In this document: positions 55,082 through 62,602 of the stretch, in pieces
Position numbering within the stretch: the first letter of the stretch is position 1
How the letters are laid out: each line of letters starts with the position of its first letter
DNA from: Rhodoblastus sp.
GTDB taxonomy: Bacteria > Pseudomonadota > Alphaproteobacteria > Rhizobiales > Beijerinckiaceae
Reading direction: 5' to 3'
Length of the DNA stretch: 64,000 nt
Assembly: GCF_019449565.1 (NCBI RefSeq)
Contig: NZ_JAGRPM010000022.1
Coordinates: 1-64,000 of the forward strand
The notes under the pieces: generated by a model
Databases searched by the model: none
What the model was told of the DNA's origin: nothing
The model's input: only the letters and a program-made list of their open reading frames with translations
Program-made: the position numbers and the translations under genes

Positions 55082-55097
55082 TGCAAGGGCGGCGCCA
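55082..55097 (-). promoter_or_regulatory. Sigma-54 promoter upstream of sufB
   Basis: TGGCGCCGCCCTTGCA on the minus strand has perfect GG-N10-GC spacing and TTGCA. It lies just after the stop of the TPR gene. I saw no TGT-N10-ACA in the next 200 bp. Confidence 0.65.
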
Positions 55098-55104
55098 CAG
55101 TGGA

Positions 55105-55593
55105 TCACCGGGCGACGCCGGCGGCGAGTTCGGCGATGACCGGCCAGCCGACGGCGCCGGTTGGATCGAGCTGGCGCAGGGCGTCGAGGATCTCTCCAGC
55201 TTGCTCGCTTTCGTCGCGGCGCAGATGGATGAAGGCGAGGGCCTTCAACGTATAGAGGGCGAAACGTCCGGCCCCGTCGGGGATCTCCTCTTGCGGGACC
55301 CATTCGCGCCAGTTTTCAGGCCATCCGGCCTGACGCGCGGCCTTCTGCATGCCAGTTTGGGCGGCGGCGCGGGCCTCGTCGAGATTGCCGTGATAGGTGT
55401 GGATCTTATAGAGGCAATAATAGGCCGGCAGCTCCTCGGGCCCGGCGGCGAGCGCCTCGCGGAACAGCTGTTCCGCCTGGACGAAATCGCGGCGGTAGGC
55501 GACGACGCCTTTCTGGAGCAGATCGTCGATTTCGGGGGGAAGCTCGCCGAAATTGATTGTTTCAGGCTCTGGAGCCGGAAAGGGAATGGGCAT
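55105..55593 (-). CDS. Tetratricopeptide-like protein of the nif island
   Basis: 162 residues. Helical pairs with TPR character (AEQLFREALAAGPEELPAYYC, NLDEARAAAQTGMQKAA, LYTLKALAFIHLRRDESEQAG) suggest a small protein-protein adaptor. Starts at 55593 after AGAGGACC. It stands upstream of sufB on the same strand with its own sigma-54-like promoter. Function unknown. Confidence 0.75.
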   Translation of the reverse strand: MPIPFPAPEPETINFGELPPEIDDLLQKGVVAYRRDFVQAEQLFREALAAGPEELPAYYCLYKIHTYHGNLDEARAAAQTGMQKAARQAGWPENWREWVPQEEIPDGAGRFALYTLKALAFIHLRRDESEQAGEILDALRQLDPTGAVGWPVIAELAAGVAR

Positions 55594-55632
55594 TTCTGGT
55601 CCTCTGGACAGGGAAGTTTTCGTCCAAACGCC

Positions 55633-55648
55633 TGCAAAAGCGGGGCCG
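55633..55648 (-). promoter_or_regulatory. Sigma-54-like promoter of the TPR gene
   Basis: CGGCCCCGCTTTTGCA on the minus strand: GG-N10-GC with TTGCA, first T replaced by C. It is 40 bp before the gene and back-to-back with the grxD promoter. Confidence 0.5.
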
Positions 55649-55679
55649 GGAGCGGCGTCGCGTTTCGGACACGGACACT

Positions 55680-55695
55680 TGTCGCTAAACCGACG
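55680..55695. promoter_or_regulatory. Imperfect NifA site between divergent promoters
   Basis: TGT-CGCTAAACCG-ACG differs from TGT-N10-ACA in one base. It lies between the two divergent -24/-12 elements (55633 and 55758) and could serve both. Confidence 0.4.
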
Positions 55696-55757
55696 CGCAT
55701 TTTCTGCTAAATTTTCGCCCGAAAGGCAGGCGCCGGGCAAAGGCGTCTGCGCGGCGA

Positions 55758-55773
55758 TGGTCCCACTTTTGCA
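55758..55773 (+). promoter_or_regulatory. Sigma-54 promoter of grxD
   Basis: TGGTCCCACTTTTGCA: GG-N10-GC with TTGCA. 95 bp upstream of the glutaredoxin ATG. Confidence 0.6.
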
Positions 55774-55867
55774 TTGCAGCGCGCGAGCGGACTTTTCATC
55801 GTCCGCGCCATTCTGCTCTGCCCGGCCTGCTCCGGCAGACGTGACGAACCAATCGAGAGGTCATTCG

Positions 55868-56203
55868 ATGACGGAAAAAACCAGTGAGCGCATCAAGTCC
55901 ATTGTCGATGGCGCCGATGTGGTTCTGTTCATGAAGGGCGTGCCGGCTCAGCCGCAATGCGGTTTTTCCGCCGCCGTGGTGCAGCTCCTCAACGGCTTCG
56001 GCGTGAAATTTGACGCCGTCAACGTTCTCGCCGACCCCTATATCCGCGAGGGCATCAAGACCTTCTCGAACTGGCCGACGATTCCTCAGCTCTATGTGAA
56101 GGGCGAATTCATTGGCGGCTGCGACATCGTGCGCGAAATGGCGGCTTCGGGCGAGCTAACCCAGCTGTTCGCCGACAAGGCCGTGGAGAAGGTCTCGGCA
56201 TGA
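55868..56203 (+). CDS. grxD: Monothiol glutaredoxin Grx4/GrxD
   Basis: 111 residues. CGFS active site (Cys31) in QPQCGFSAAV, glutathione-binding WPTIPQLYVKGEFIGGCDI. Monothiol glutaredoxins carry [2Fe-2S] clusters to targets. The ferredoxin start overlaps its stop (ATGA). Here it is part of the nif island, probably a cluster carrier for nitrogenase or its donors. Confidence 0.94.
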   Translation: MTEKTSERIKSIVDGADVVLFMKGVPAQPQCGFSAAVVQLLNGFGVKFDAVNVLADPYIREGIKTFSNWPTIPQLYVKGEFIGGCDIVREMAASGELTQLFADKAVEKVSA

Positions 56204-56559
56204 GCACGGAGACCGAAACCGCATCCACCTTCGCTGACGTGCCGCAGCTCTACACGCGCCACGTCTTCGCCTGCTACACCCAGCGACCGGCGGGGCATCC
56301 GCGCGGCTCCTGCGGCGCGCAGGGCGCCCAGCCGCTGTGGGACCGCCTGTCGAAGAAGCTCGAAGCCGAGCGTCTTCCGGAAATTGGCTTCACCGCCTCG
56401 GGCTGCCTTGGCTTCTGCCGCGCCGGCCCGTTGATGGTCGTCTATCCGGAAGGCGTCTGGTACGCGCCGAAAACGCCCGAGGACATCGACGAGATCGTCG
56501 AGACCCACCTCAAGGGCGGCCAGCTGGTCGAACGCCTGGTGGTGGTGCTGACGCGCTGA
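56200..56559 (+). CDS. Thioredoxin-fold [2Fe-2S] ferredoxin
   Basis: 119 residues. Cluster cysteines Cys25, Cys38, Cys69 and Cys73 (VFACYTQRP, GSCGAQGA, GCLGFCRAGP) match Shethna/NuoE-like thioredoxin-fold ferredoxins. VVYPEGVWYAPKTPEDIDEIV is the usual C-terminal helix region. It may feed electrons or act as a protective protein for nitrogenase, as the Azotobacter Shethna protein II does; the latter is a different fold, so only electron transfer is safe. Confidence 0.88.
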   Translation: MSTETETASTFADVPQLYTRHVFACYTQRPAGHPRGSCGAQGAQPLWDRLSKKLEAERLPEIGFTASGCLGFCRAGPLMVVYPEGVWYAPKTPEDIDEIVETHLKGGQLVERLVVVLTR

Positions 56560-56667
56560 GGCGCGGATATTTCAACGTCCGGCGCATGTCGCCGGATGGG
56601 CGGGAAGCGCCGGCGACCGCAAGCCAGAGCCGGATCGCTTCCCGCCATTTTTTCAGGCGATTGTCTT

Positions 56668-57141
56668 TCAGGCGGTTGTCATGTCGGCGCGGGCTTTCTT
56701 CCGCGCCGCGCGCAGAAGGTTCAGGCAATCGATATTGGCGGCCATGTCCATGGCCGAAAAGCCGTCGAGAGTCTCCAGCGCGATATCCGCGCCCCGCGCC
56801 AGTAGATGCGCGACGACATCGGTGCGCCCGGACGACGCGGCGTACATCAGCGCGGTGGCGCCATTGTCGTTGAGATTGTCCATATCAATTCCCGCGCCGA
56901 TCAGCAGGTCGATCATGTCGAGATGGCGCTCGACGCAGGCAAGCCACAAGGCGTTGTTGCCGTCGCCGTTGCGCGCGGCGATTTCACCGCCGCACGCCAG
57001 GATCTTTCGCGCCATGTCGCAATCGCCCTTCAACGCGGCGAGCATCAAGGGCGTTATCTCATTCGCGCCGCGGCCGTGGATGTCGTCGCCGGAAAAGCCT
57101 TCCTGACGGAGCCAGGCCACGAGATCGGGATCCTGAATCAT
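56668..57141 (-). CDS. Ankyrin-repeat protein of the nif island
   Basis: 157 residues with about three ankyrin repeats (NEITPLMLAALKGDCDMARKI, DGNNALWLACVERHLDMIDLL, NGATALMYAASSGRTDVVAHL in part). No signal peptide. Last gene of the receiver/ArsC-like/nitroreductase operon; its ATG overlaps the end of the nitroreductase gene by four bases. Ankyrin proteins occur in other nif clusters with unclear roles. Confidence 0.85.
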   Translation of the reverse strand: MIQDPDLVAWLRQEGFSGDDIHGRGANEITPLMLAALKGDCDMARKILACGGEIAARNGDGNNALWLACVERHLDMIDLLIGAGIDMDNLNDNGATALMYAASSGRTDVVAHLLARGADIALETLDGFSAMDMAANIDCLNLLRAARKKARADMTTA

Positions 57142-58685
57142 GGCGTTTTGGCCTTTGCGCGTTGCTTGTCGGGATAGGCGGGCTCAATTGCGATGCGCGA
57201 GTCCGTGAGCGGCCCGCCCAGGGTGAAGTGATAGACTGTCTGAAGCGCGCTTGATTTCAGGCCGATGAACTCATGGGTCTCGTCGTCGAAGAAACAACCC
57301 ACCCCCGTGCCCCGCAGGCCGTAGCGTTCGGCTTCGAGATAGAGCGCCTGGCCGATGAGACCGGCCTCCCAATGCAGGCCGCGATAGCTCCAGGGGTTTT
57401 GCTCGACGGCGTCGAATTCCGCCAGCATGGCCATGCCGAAACAGCAGTCCGACGCGATGGCCTGGTTGCAGAACAGGCGCCGCGCCGCTCCACGCGCGTC
57501 GCCGATCTTGAGCAGATAAAGCGGCAGGGTTTCCGGCGCTCCCGCGACGCGCGACCAGACAAAATCCGGGTCGAGCGATTGTCGCAACAGCGCCAGGGAA
57601 TCGGCGCCGCGCGGTAGGGCATAGAGTCCCGGTTCGACCCCCGCGACGCGATGGACGAACAGGATGGGATGAACGCGCGGAGCGAAATTCCAGACTGTCC
57701 AAGGCGCGCGCGGCCGGGCCGTCACGCTTTCGACAATAGCGAAGAACTCTTCCGCCGGCATGACATGGCGTGCGTCGAAATGTTGCGCGCTGCGCCGTTG
57801 CAGGATGAGTTCGGCCGGCAGCGCGCTCTCGCTTTGCGCCAAAGTAGACGGCGCGACGGGCTCGGCTGCGACGGAGCCGAGCGTCGCTTCGGCGACCTCG
57901 CCGATCACAGGCCAGCGGTACATCGGCCAGCGGTCGAGCAGATTGGCCTGTCCGGTCCAGACGCCGGCTTTCAGCGCGGGCGCCCTGACGGCGTCGCCGT
58001 GAACCGTGGGGAAAATCTGAATCAAGGCGTCCGGATCTTCCTTCTCGGCGCGGCCGAAATCCTCCGCGCGGTCGAGACCGAGCAGGGCGGAAATTTGCGC
58101 GCTGTCGAGTCCTTCGACCAGTTGCGCGCGCCAGCCCAAAGCGGCGGCGGCATAGGAAAAGGCGCCGAGTGCGTGGCCGAGATCGAGCTGGCAATAGCGA
58201 AAGGCGCGCTCGCCATATTTCCAGGCCTCACGCCAATGAATGGAGGAAAGTCCGATCCACAGGCAGGGCGTGTCGGACTTTTGTCCGGAGTCGTCCCGCC
58301 GCCTTTGTTCCAGCGCATGATCGCGCGGAAGGTAATGAAACAGCCCGTCATCGAGTCCGTCGACGCCTTCGGCCAGGACATAGGCCTCGGTCGGATGGAG
58401 GTTTCCGCTCGACGGATTGCAGCGCAAGGCCCAGCGGTCCGGCCCGAATTGCTTCCAGGCCGAAAGCCCCATCGACAGATGCAGCAAGGCGCCAAGCGAC
58501 TCGCGGGTCAGCGCCGGAGTGGCCGGCAGATCTTCCGGCGCCAACGGCAAGTCCGCGCGGGCCGCGCCCTCGAAGCTGCGGAAAGGATTGGGCTGGAGGT
58601 CCCAATCCAGCGTGTCCGGGCCCTTGGCGTAGCCGGTGAAGCGATGTTTCGTCCGCTCGTGATAGAGCGCGGCTTTATTCGACAT
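57138..58685 (-). CDS. SagB/ThcOx-type nitroreductase with two related domains
   Basis: 515 residues, twice the usual length. The N-terminal half carries RCNPSSGNLHPTEAYVL, typical of SagB-type FMN dehydrogenases; the second half starts again with LILQRRSAQHFDARHVMPAE and ends with EAGLIGQALYLEAERYGLRG and GVGCFFDDETHEFIGL. It probably binds FMN, and the substrate is unknown. Start at 58685 overlaps the ArsC-like gene end by 11 bases. SagB proteins normally modify peptides, but there is no precursor peptide or cyclodehydratase here, so a different redox role in nitrogen fixation is likely. Confidence 0.82.
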   Translation of the reverse strand: MSNKAALYHERTKHRFTGYAKGPDTLDWDLQPNPFRSFEGAARADLPLAPEDLPATPALTRESLGALLHLSMGLSAWKQFGPDRWALRCNPSSGNLHPTEAYVLAEGVDGLDDGLFHYLPRDHALEQRRRDDSGQKSDTPCLWIGLSSIHWREAWKYGERAFRYCQLDLGHALGAFSYAAAALGWRAQLVEGLDSAQISALLGLDRAEDFGRAEKEDPDALIQIFPTVHGDAVRAPALKAGVWTGQANLLDRWPMYRWPVIGEVAEATLGSVAAEPVAPSTLAQSESALPAELILQRRSAQHFDARHVMPAEEFFAIVESVTARPRAPWTVWNFAPRVHPILFVHRVAGVEPGLYALPRGADSLALLRQSLDPDFVWSRVAGAPETLPLYLLKIGDARGAARRLFCNQAIASDCCFGMAMLAEFDAVEQNPWSYRGLHWEAGLIGQALYLEAERYGLRGTGVGCFFDDETHEFIGLKSSALQTVYHFTLGGPLTDSRIAIEPAYPDKQRAKAKTP

Positions 58686-59163
58686 AGGCTTTGTCAGGAT
58701 GGGCTTCTTCAGAATGGGCATTTTCGGCGCGGCGATCCGAAGGGGCCGGGCAGGGCGGACCTGCGGGGCGCGAACAGCCCTGGGCGGCGTCCAGACTTTC
58801 ACGATTTTCCGCGCTTTGTCCGAGCAGGGACAGAACAGGCTCCTTGTCGAAGCCGGCGCAACGCTGTCCCGCCGACTCAATCAGGGGGCGACGGATCAGC
58901 AGCGGCTCCGCCAGCATCAGCGCGAGCGCCTCCTCCGGGCCGAGGCCGGCCGGATCGACCGCGCCGGATTTGACTCGCGGGGCGGCTGGATTGAACCAGC
59001 CCGCCACCGGCATGTCGCCGAAAAAGGCCAGCAGGCGCTCATTCGTCCAGGGCTCGGTCAGCAAATTGCGCTCGTCGACCTCGTGACCGGCGGCGGCGAG
59101 CATCGCCTTCTGCTTGCGATTGGTTCCGCAGCCGGGCTTTTCATAGAAAGTAACGAGCGCCAT
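58675..59163 (-). CDS. ArsC/Spx-like nitrogenase-associated protein
   Basis: 162 residues. Thioredoxin-like ArsC fold: FYEKPGCGTNRKQKAMLAAAGH with Cys12, then PLLIRRPLIE. It matches the group annotated as nitrogenase-associated in diazotrophs. The last 40 residues are an unusual Pro/Glu/His tail (CSRPAGPPCPAPSDRRAENA). Role unknown; thiol or arsenate-like chemistry is not demonstrated. Lies 38 bp after the receiver gene. Confidence 0.87.
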   Translation of the reverse strand: MALVTFYEKPGCGTNRKQKAMLAAAGHEVDERNLLTEPWTNERLLAFFGDMPVAGWFNPAAPRVKSGAVDPAGLGPEEALALMLAEPLLIRRPLIESAGQRCAGFDKEPVLSLLGQSAENRESLDAAQGCSRPAGPPCPAPSDRRAENAHSEEAHPDKAYVE

Positions 59164-59201
59164 CAGCGATCCTCGGGCCTTGTGTCGCGGGTCGCGCCCG
59201 C

Positions 59202-59633
59202 TCAGACAATGTTGAGCTGAACCAACGGCGCGGCGCCGCCGCGTCCGAGCACGGTGTCGACCTTCTTGCGCACCGCCTCGATCGTCAGCGGCTTGACAAT
59301 CGCGCCATGGGCGCCGGCCTGCATGGCCTCGACCGCCAACTTCTCTTCGCTTTTGTCGCAGACGATCAGAATGCGGACGCCCGGATATTTCGTATTGAAG
59401 GCGTCGATCACGCCCATGCCCTGCTTTTGAATCCAGGATACGCCCAGCAGAACGAGATGGGGCGTAAGCCAGTCCTGGCCCTTCTCGAAAGCTTCTTCCG
59501 GCGAGGCGAGCTCATGCGTCTCGATCTCGTCATGCAACATGAATTGCAGCACGGAGCGGATGATCTCGTCCTCGTCCACCACGAAAACCCGCCGCTGGTC
59601 GACCGCCTTGGATGTCTCAACGCCAATCTGCAT
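59202..59633 (-). CDS. Degenerate response-regulator receiver domain protein
   Basis: 143 residues, a stand-alone CheY-like domain. The acidic pocket (Asp20-Glu21-Asp22 in VVDEDE) and Lys114 (VKPL) are kept, but the phosphorylation site is Gly64 (LVLLGVSW) instead of Asp, and the switch Thr region reads VCDKSEE. It should therefore not be phosphorylated in the normal way. First gene of the operon divergent from nifH, so it may be a protein-binding module in nif control. Confidence 0.85.
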   Translation of the reverse strand: MQIGVETSKAVDQRRVFVVDEDEIIRSVLQFMLHDEIETHELASPEEAFEKGQDWLTPHLVLLGVSWIQKQGMGVIDAFNTKYPGVRILIVCDKSEEKLAVEAMQAGAHGAIVKPLTIEAVRKKVDTVLGRGGAAPLVQLNIV

Positions 59634-59709
59634 CGCCGCCTCTATCGTTCTCTATCGTAAGGATCGAATTGCCCGCGCGTCGTTGCCGCGAAGGCCCGCC
59701 CGTTCCTTG

Positions 59710-59725
59710 TGCAATTTCCGTTCCG
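59710..59725 (-). promoter_or_regulatory. Sigma-54-like promoter of the receiver operon
   Basis: CGGAACGGAAATTGCA on the minus strand has GG-N10-GC spacing and TTGCA. It is 77 bp before the receiver start and divergent from the nifH promoter. Confidence 0.55.
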
Positions 59726-59810
59726 ACCACGCGACATCGGCTTGAGCGTGGCCGGAGCCGTCCGCGAAATTGCGACAAACGTGTCTTGTTTGCCGCAGCT
59801 GCGACGATGC

Positions 59811-59826
59811 TGTCGGATTTTTCACA
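59811..59826. promoter_or_regulatory. NifA upstream activating site of nifHDK
   Basis: An exact TGT-CGGATTTTTC-ACA, 68 bp upstream of the nifH -24 element and 86 bp from the divergent receiver promoter, so it may drive both. The 438-bp gap 59634-60071 holds this site, both promoters and the nifH leader, and no gene. Confidence 0.85.
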
Positions 59827-59893
59827 GAACCGACCACAGCGCAGGCTTTAGATAAACACCAATAAAAACAACGATCTTACAGATAAAAAATTC

Positions 59894-59909
59894 TGGCACG
59901 GCGGTTGCA
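59894..59909 (+). promoter_or_regulatory. Sigma-54 promoter of nifHDK
   Basis: TGGCACGGCGGTTGCA is a perfect match to TGGCACG-N4-TTGCW. Transcription would start near 59,920, leaving a leader of about 150 bases. Confidence 0.97.
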
Positions 59910-60062
59910 ATCATTGTCAGCGGAACGGCGAGTGAAGGGCTGAACGTACGCAGACGCTAGACGAGCGTTTCGTTCCTTCCCGTCAAAGCGGGTCCGTTTC
60001 TGACAGAGAGAAACAGTCTCGCGCAGAACGCGCGAAGTTCATGCCACACGGACACTTTTTAG

Positions 60063-60953
<891 letters not shown>

Positions 60954-60971
60954 AGATCGCCTGAAGAAACG

Positions 60972-60996
60972 GTCCGGCCCCTTCCGGGGGCCGGAC
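60972..60996 (+). other. nifH-nifD intergenic stem-loop
   Basis: A 10-bp perfect stem GTCCGGCCCC/GGGGCCGGAC with TTCCG loop, 18 bp after the nifH stop; no U-run follows. Such hairpins stabilise nifH mRNA in other diazotrophs and raise NifH over NifDK. Confidence 0.8.
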
Positions 60997-61030
60997 TCCC
61001 GAACGGCGCACGCAAGCGAGAGGTGGCGAC

Positions 61031-62533
61031 ATGAGTGTTGCAAACAATGAGAGCGTTGCTGAGATCAAGGCGCGCAACAAGGAATTGATCAAAGAGGTGC
61101 TGGCCGTCTATCCCGAGAAGACAGCGAAGCGCCGTGCGAAACATCTGAATGTTCACGAGGCCGGCAAGTCCGATTGCGGCGTCAAGTCCAACATCAAGTC
61201 GATCCCCGGCGTGATGACCATTCGCGGCTGCGCTTACGCCGGCTCGAAGGGCGTTGTTTGGGGGCCGATCAAGGACATGATCCACATCAGCCACGGCCCC
61301 GTGGGTTGCGGCCAGTATTCCTGGGCCGCTCGTCGTAACTACTACATCGGCACGACGGGCATCGACAGCTTCGTGACCATGCAGTTCACGTCGGACTTCC
61401 AGGAAAAGGACATCGTCTTCGGCGGCGACAAGAAGCTCGCCAAGATCATGGACGAAATCCAGGAGCTGTTCCCGCTCAACAACGGCATCACCGTCCAGTC
61501 GGAATGCCCGATCGGTCTGATCGGCGACGACATCGAAGCGGTGTCGAAGGCGAAGTCGAAGGAATTCGGCGGCAAGACCATCGTTCCGGTTCGTTGCGAA
61601 GGCTTCCGTGGCGTCTCCCAGTCGCTCGGCCACCACATCGCCAACGACGCCGTTCGCGATTACGTTTTCGACAAGATGGATCCGAACCGGCCTGCTCCGT
61701 TCGAATCGACGCCCTATGACGTTGCGATCATCGGCGATTACAACATCGGCGGCGACGCTTGGTCCTCGCGCATCCTGCTCGAAGAAATGGGCCTGCGCGT
61801 GATCGCCCAGTGGTCCGGCGACGGCTCGCTGGCGGAACTCGAGAATACGCCTTTGGCGAAGCTCAACGTTCTGCACTGCTACCGTTCGATGAACTATATC
61901 TCCCGCCACATGGAAGAAAAGTTCGGTGTTCCGTGGTGCGAATATAACTTCTTCGGCCCGTCGAAGATCGCCGAATCGCTGCGCAAGATCGCCAGCTTCT
62001 TCGACGACAAGATCAAGGAAGGCGCCGAGCGCGTCATCGCCAAGTATCAGCCTCTGATGGAAGCGGTCATCGCCAAGTACCGTCCGCGCCTCGAAGGCAA
62101 GACTGTCATGCTCTACGTCGGCGGCCTGCGTCCGCGCCACGTCATTGGCGCTTACGAAGACCTCGGCATGGAAGTTGTCGGCACGGGCTATGAGTTCGCC
62201 CATAACGACGACTATCAGCGCACCGCCCAGCACTATGTGAAGGACGGCACCCTGATCTATGACGACGTCACCGGCTACGAATTCGAAAAATTCGTGGAAA
62301 AGGTCCAGCCGGATCTGGTGGGCTCGGGCATCAAGGAAAAGTACGTCTTCCAGAAAATGGGCGTGCCCTTCCGCCAGATGCATTCCTGGGATTATTCCGG
62401 CCCGTATCACGGCTATGACGGCTTCGCGATCTTCGCTCGCGACATGGATATGGCCATCAATGCGCCGGTCTGGAAAATGGCCAAGGCGCCTTGGAAAGAC
62501 GACTCCAACTCCAAACTCCTTGCGGCCGAGTGA
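61031..62533 (+). CDS. nifD: NifD, molybdenum-iron protein alpha chain
   Basis: 500 residues. P-cluster ligands Cys67 ([10 protein letters not shown]) and Cys93 ([10 protein letters not shown]), plus [12 protein letters not shown]. The FeMo-cofactor Cys is in [11 protein letters not shown] and the His ligand in [13 protein letters not shown]. This is the Mo type (no AnfD/VnfD features). GAGAGG precedes the ATG. Pairs with NifK. Confidence 0.99.
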   Translation: MSVANNESVAEIKARNKELIKEVLAVYPEKTAKRRAKHLNVHEAGKSDCGVKSNIKSIPGVMTIRGCAYAGSKGVVWGPIKDMIHISHGPVGCGQYSWAARRNYYIGTTGIDSFVTMQFTSDFQEKDIVFGGDKKLAKIMDEIQELFPLNNGITVQSECPIGLIGDDIEAVSKAKSKEFGGKTIVPVRCEGFRGVSQSLGHHIANDAVRDYVFDKMDPNRPAPFESTPYDVAIIGDYNIGGDAWSSRILLEEMGLRVIAQWSGDGSLAELENTPLAKLNVLHCYRSMNYISRHMEEKFGVPWCEYNFFGPSKIAESLRKIASFFDDKIKEGAERVIAKYQPLMEAVIAKYRPRLEGKTVMLYVGGLRPRHVIGAYEDLGMEVVGTGYEFAHNDDYQRTAQHYVKDGTLIYDDVTGYEFEKFVEKVQPDLVGSGIKEKYVFQKMGVPFRQMHSWDYSGPYHGYDGFAIFARDMDMAINAPVWKMAKAPWKDDSNSKLLAAE

Positions 62534-62538
62534 CCGCG

Positions 62539-62576
62539 CGCGGCAGGCGCCCGTTGAAAGACGGGCGCCAGCCGCG
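62539..62576 (+). other. nifD-nifK intergenic stem-loop
   Basis: A 9-bp perfect stem GGCGCCCGT/ACGGGCGCC plus an extension CGCGGC/GCCGCG after one A-A mismatch, loop TGAAAG. No U-run. Likely an mRNA-stability or processing element between cistrons. Confidence 0.78.
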
Positions 62577-62602
62577 AATTACCGACAGCAGAGGGCTTTA
62601 TC

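Noticed and set aside
57138..58685. A peptide-modification (thiazole/oxazole) cluster, suggested by the SagB-type enzyme
   Set aside because: No precursor peptide, cyclodehydratase or transporter is nearby; context is nitrogen fixation.
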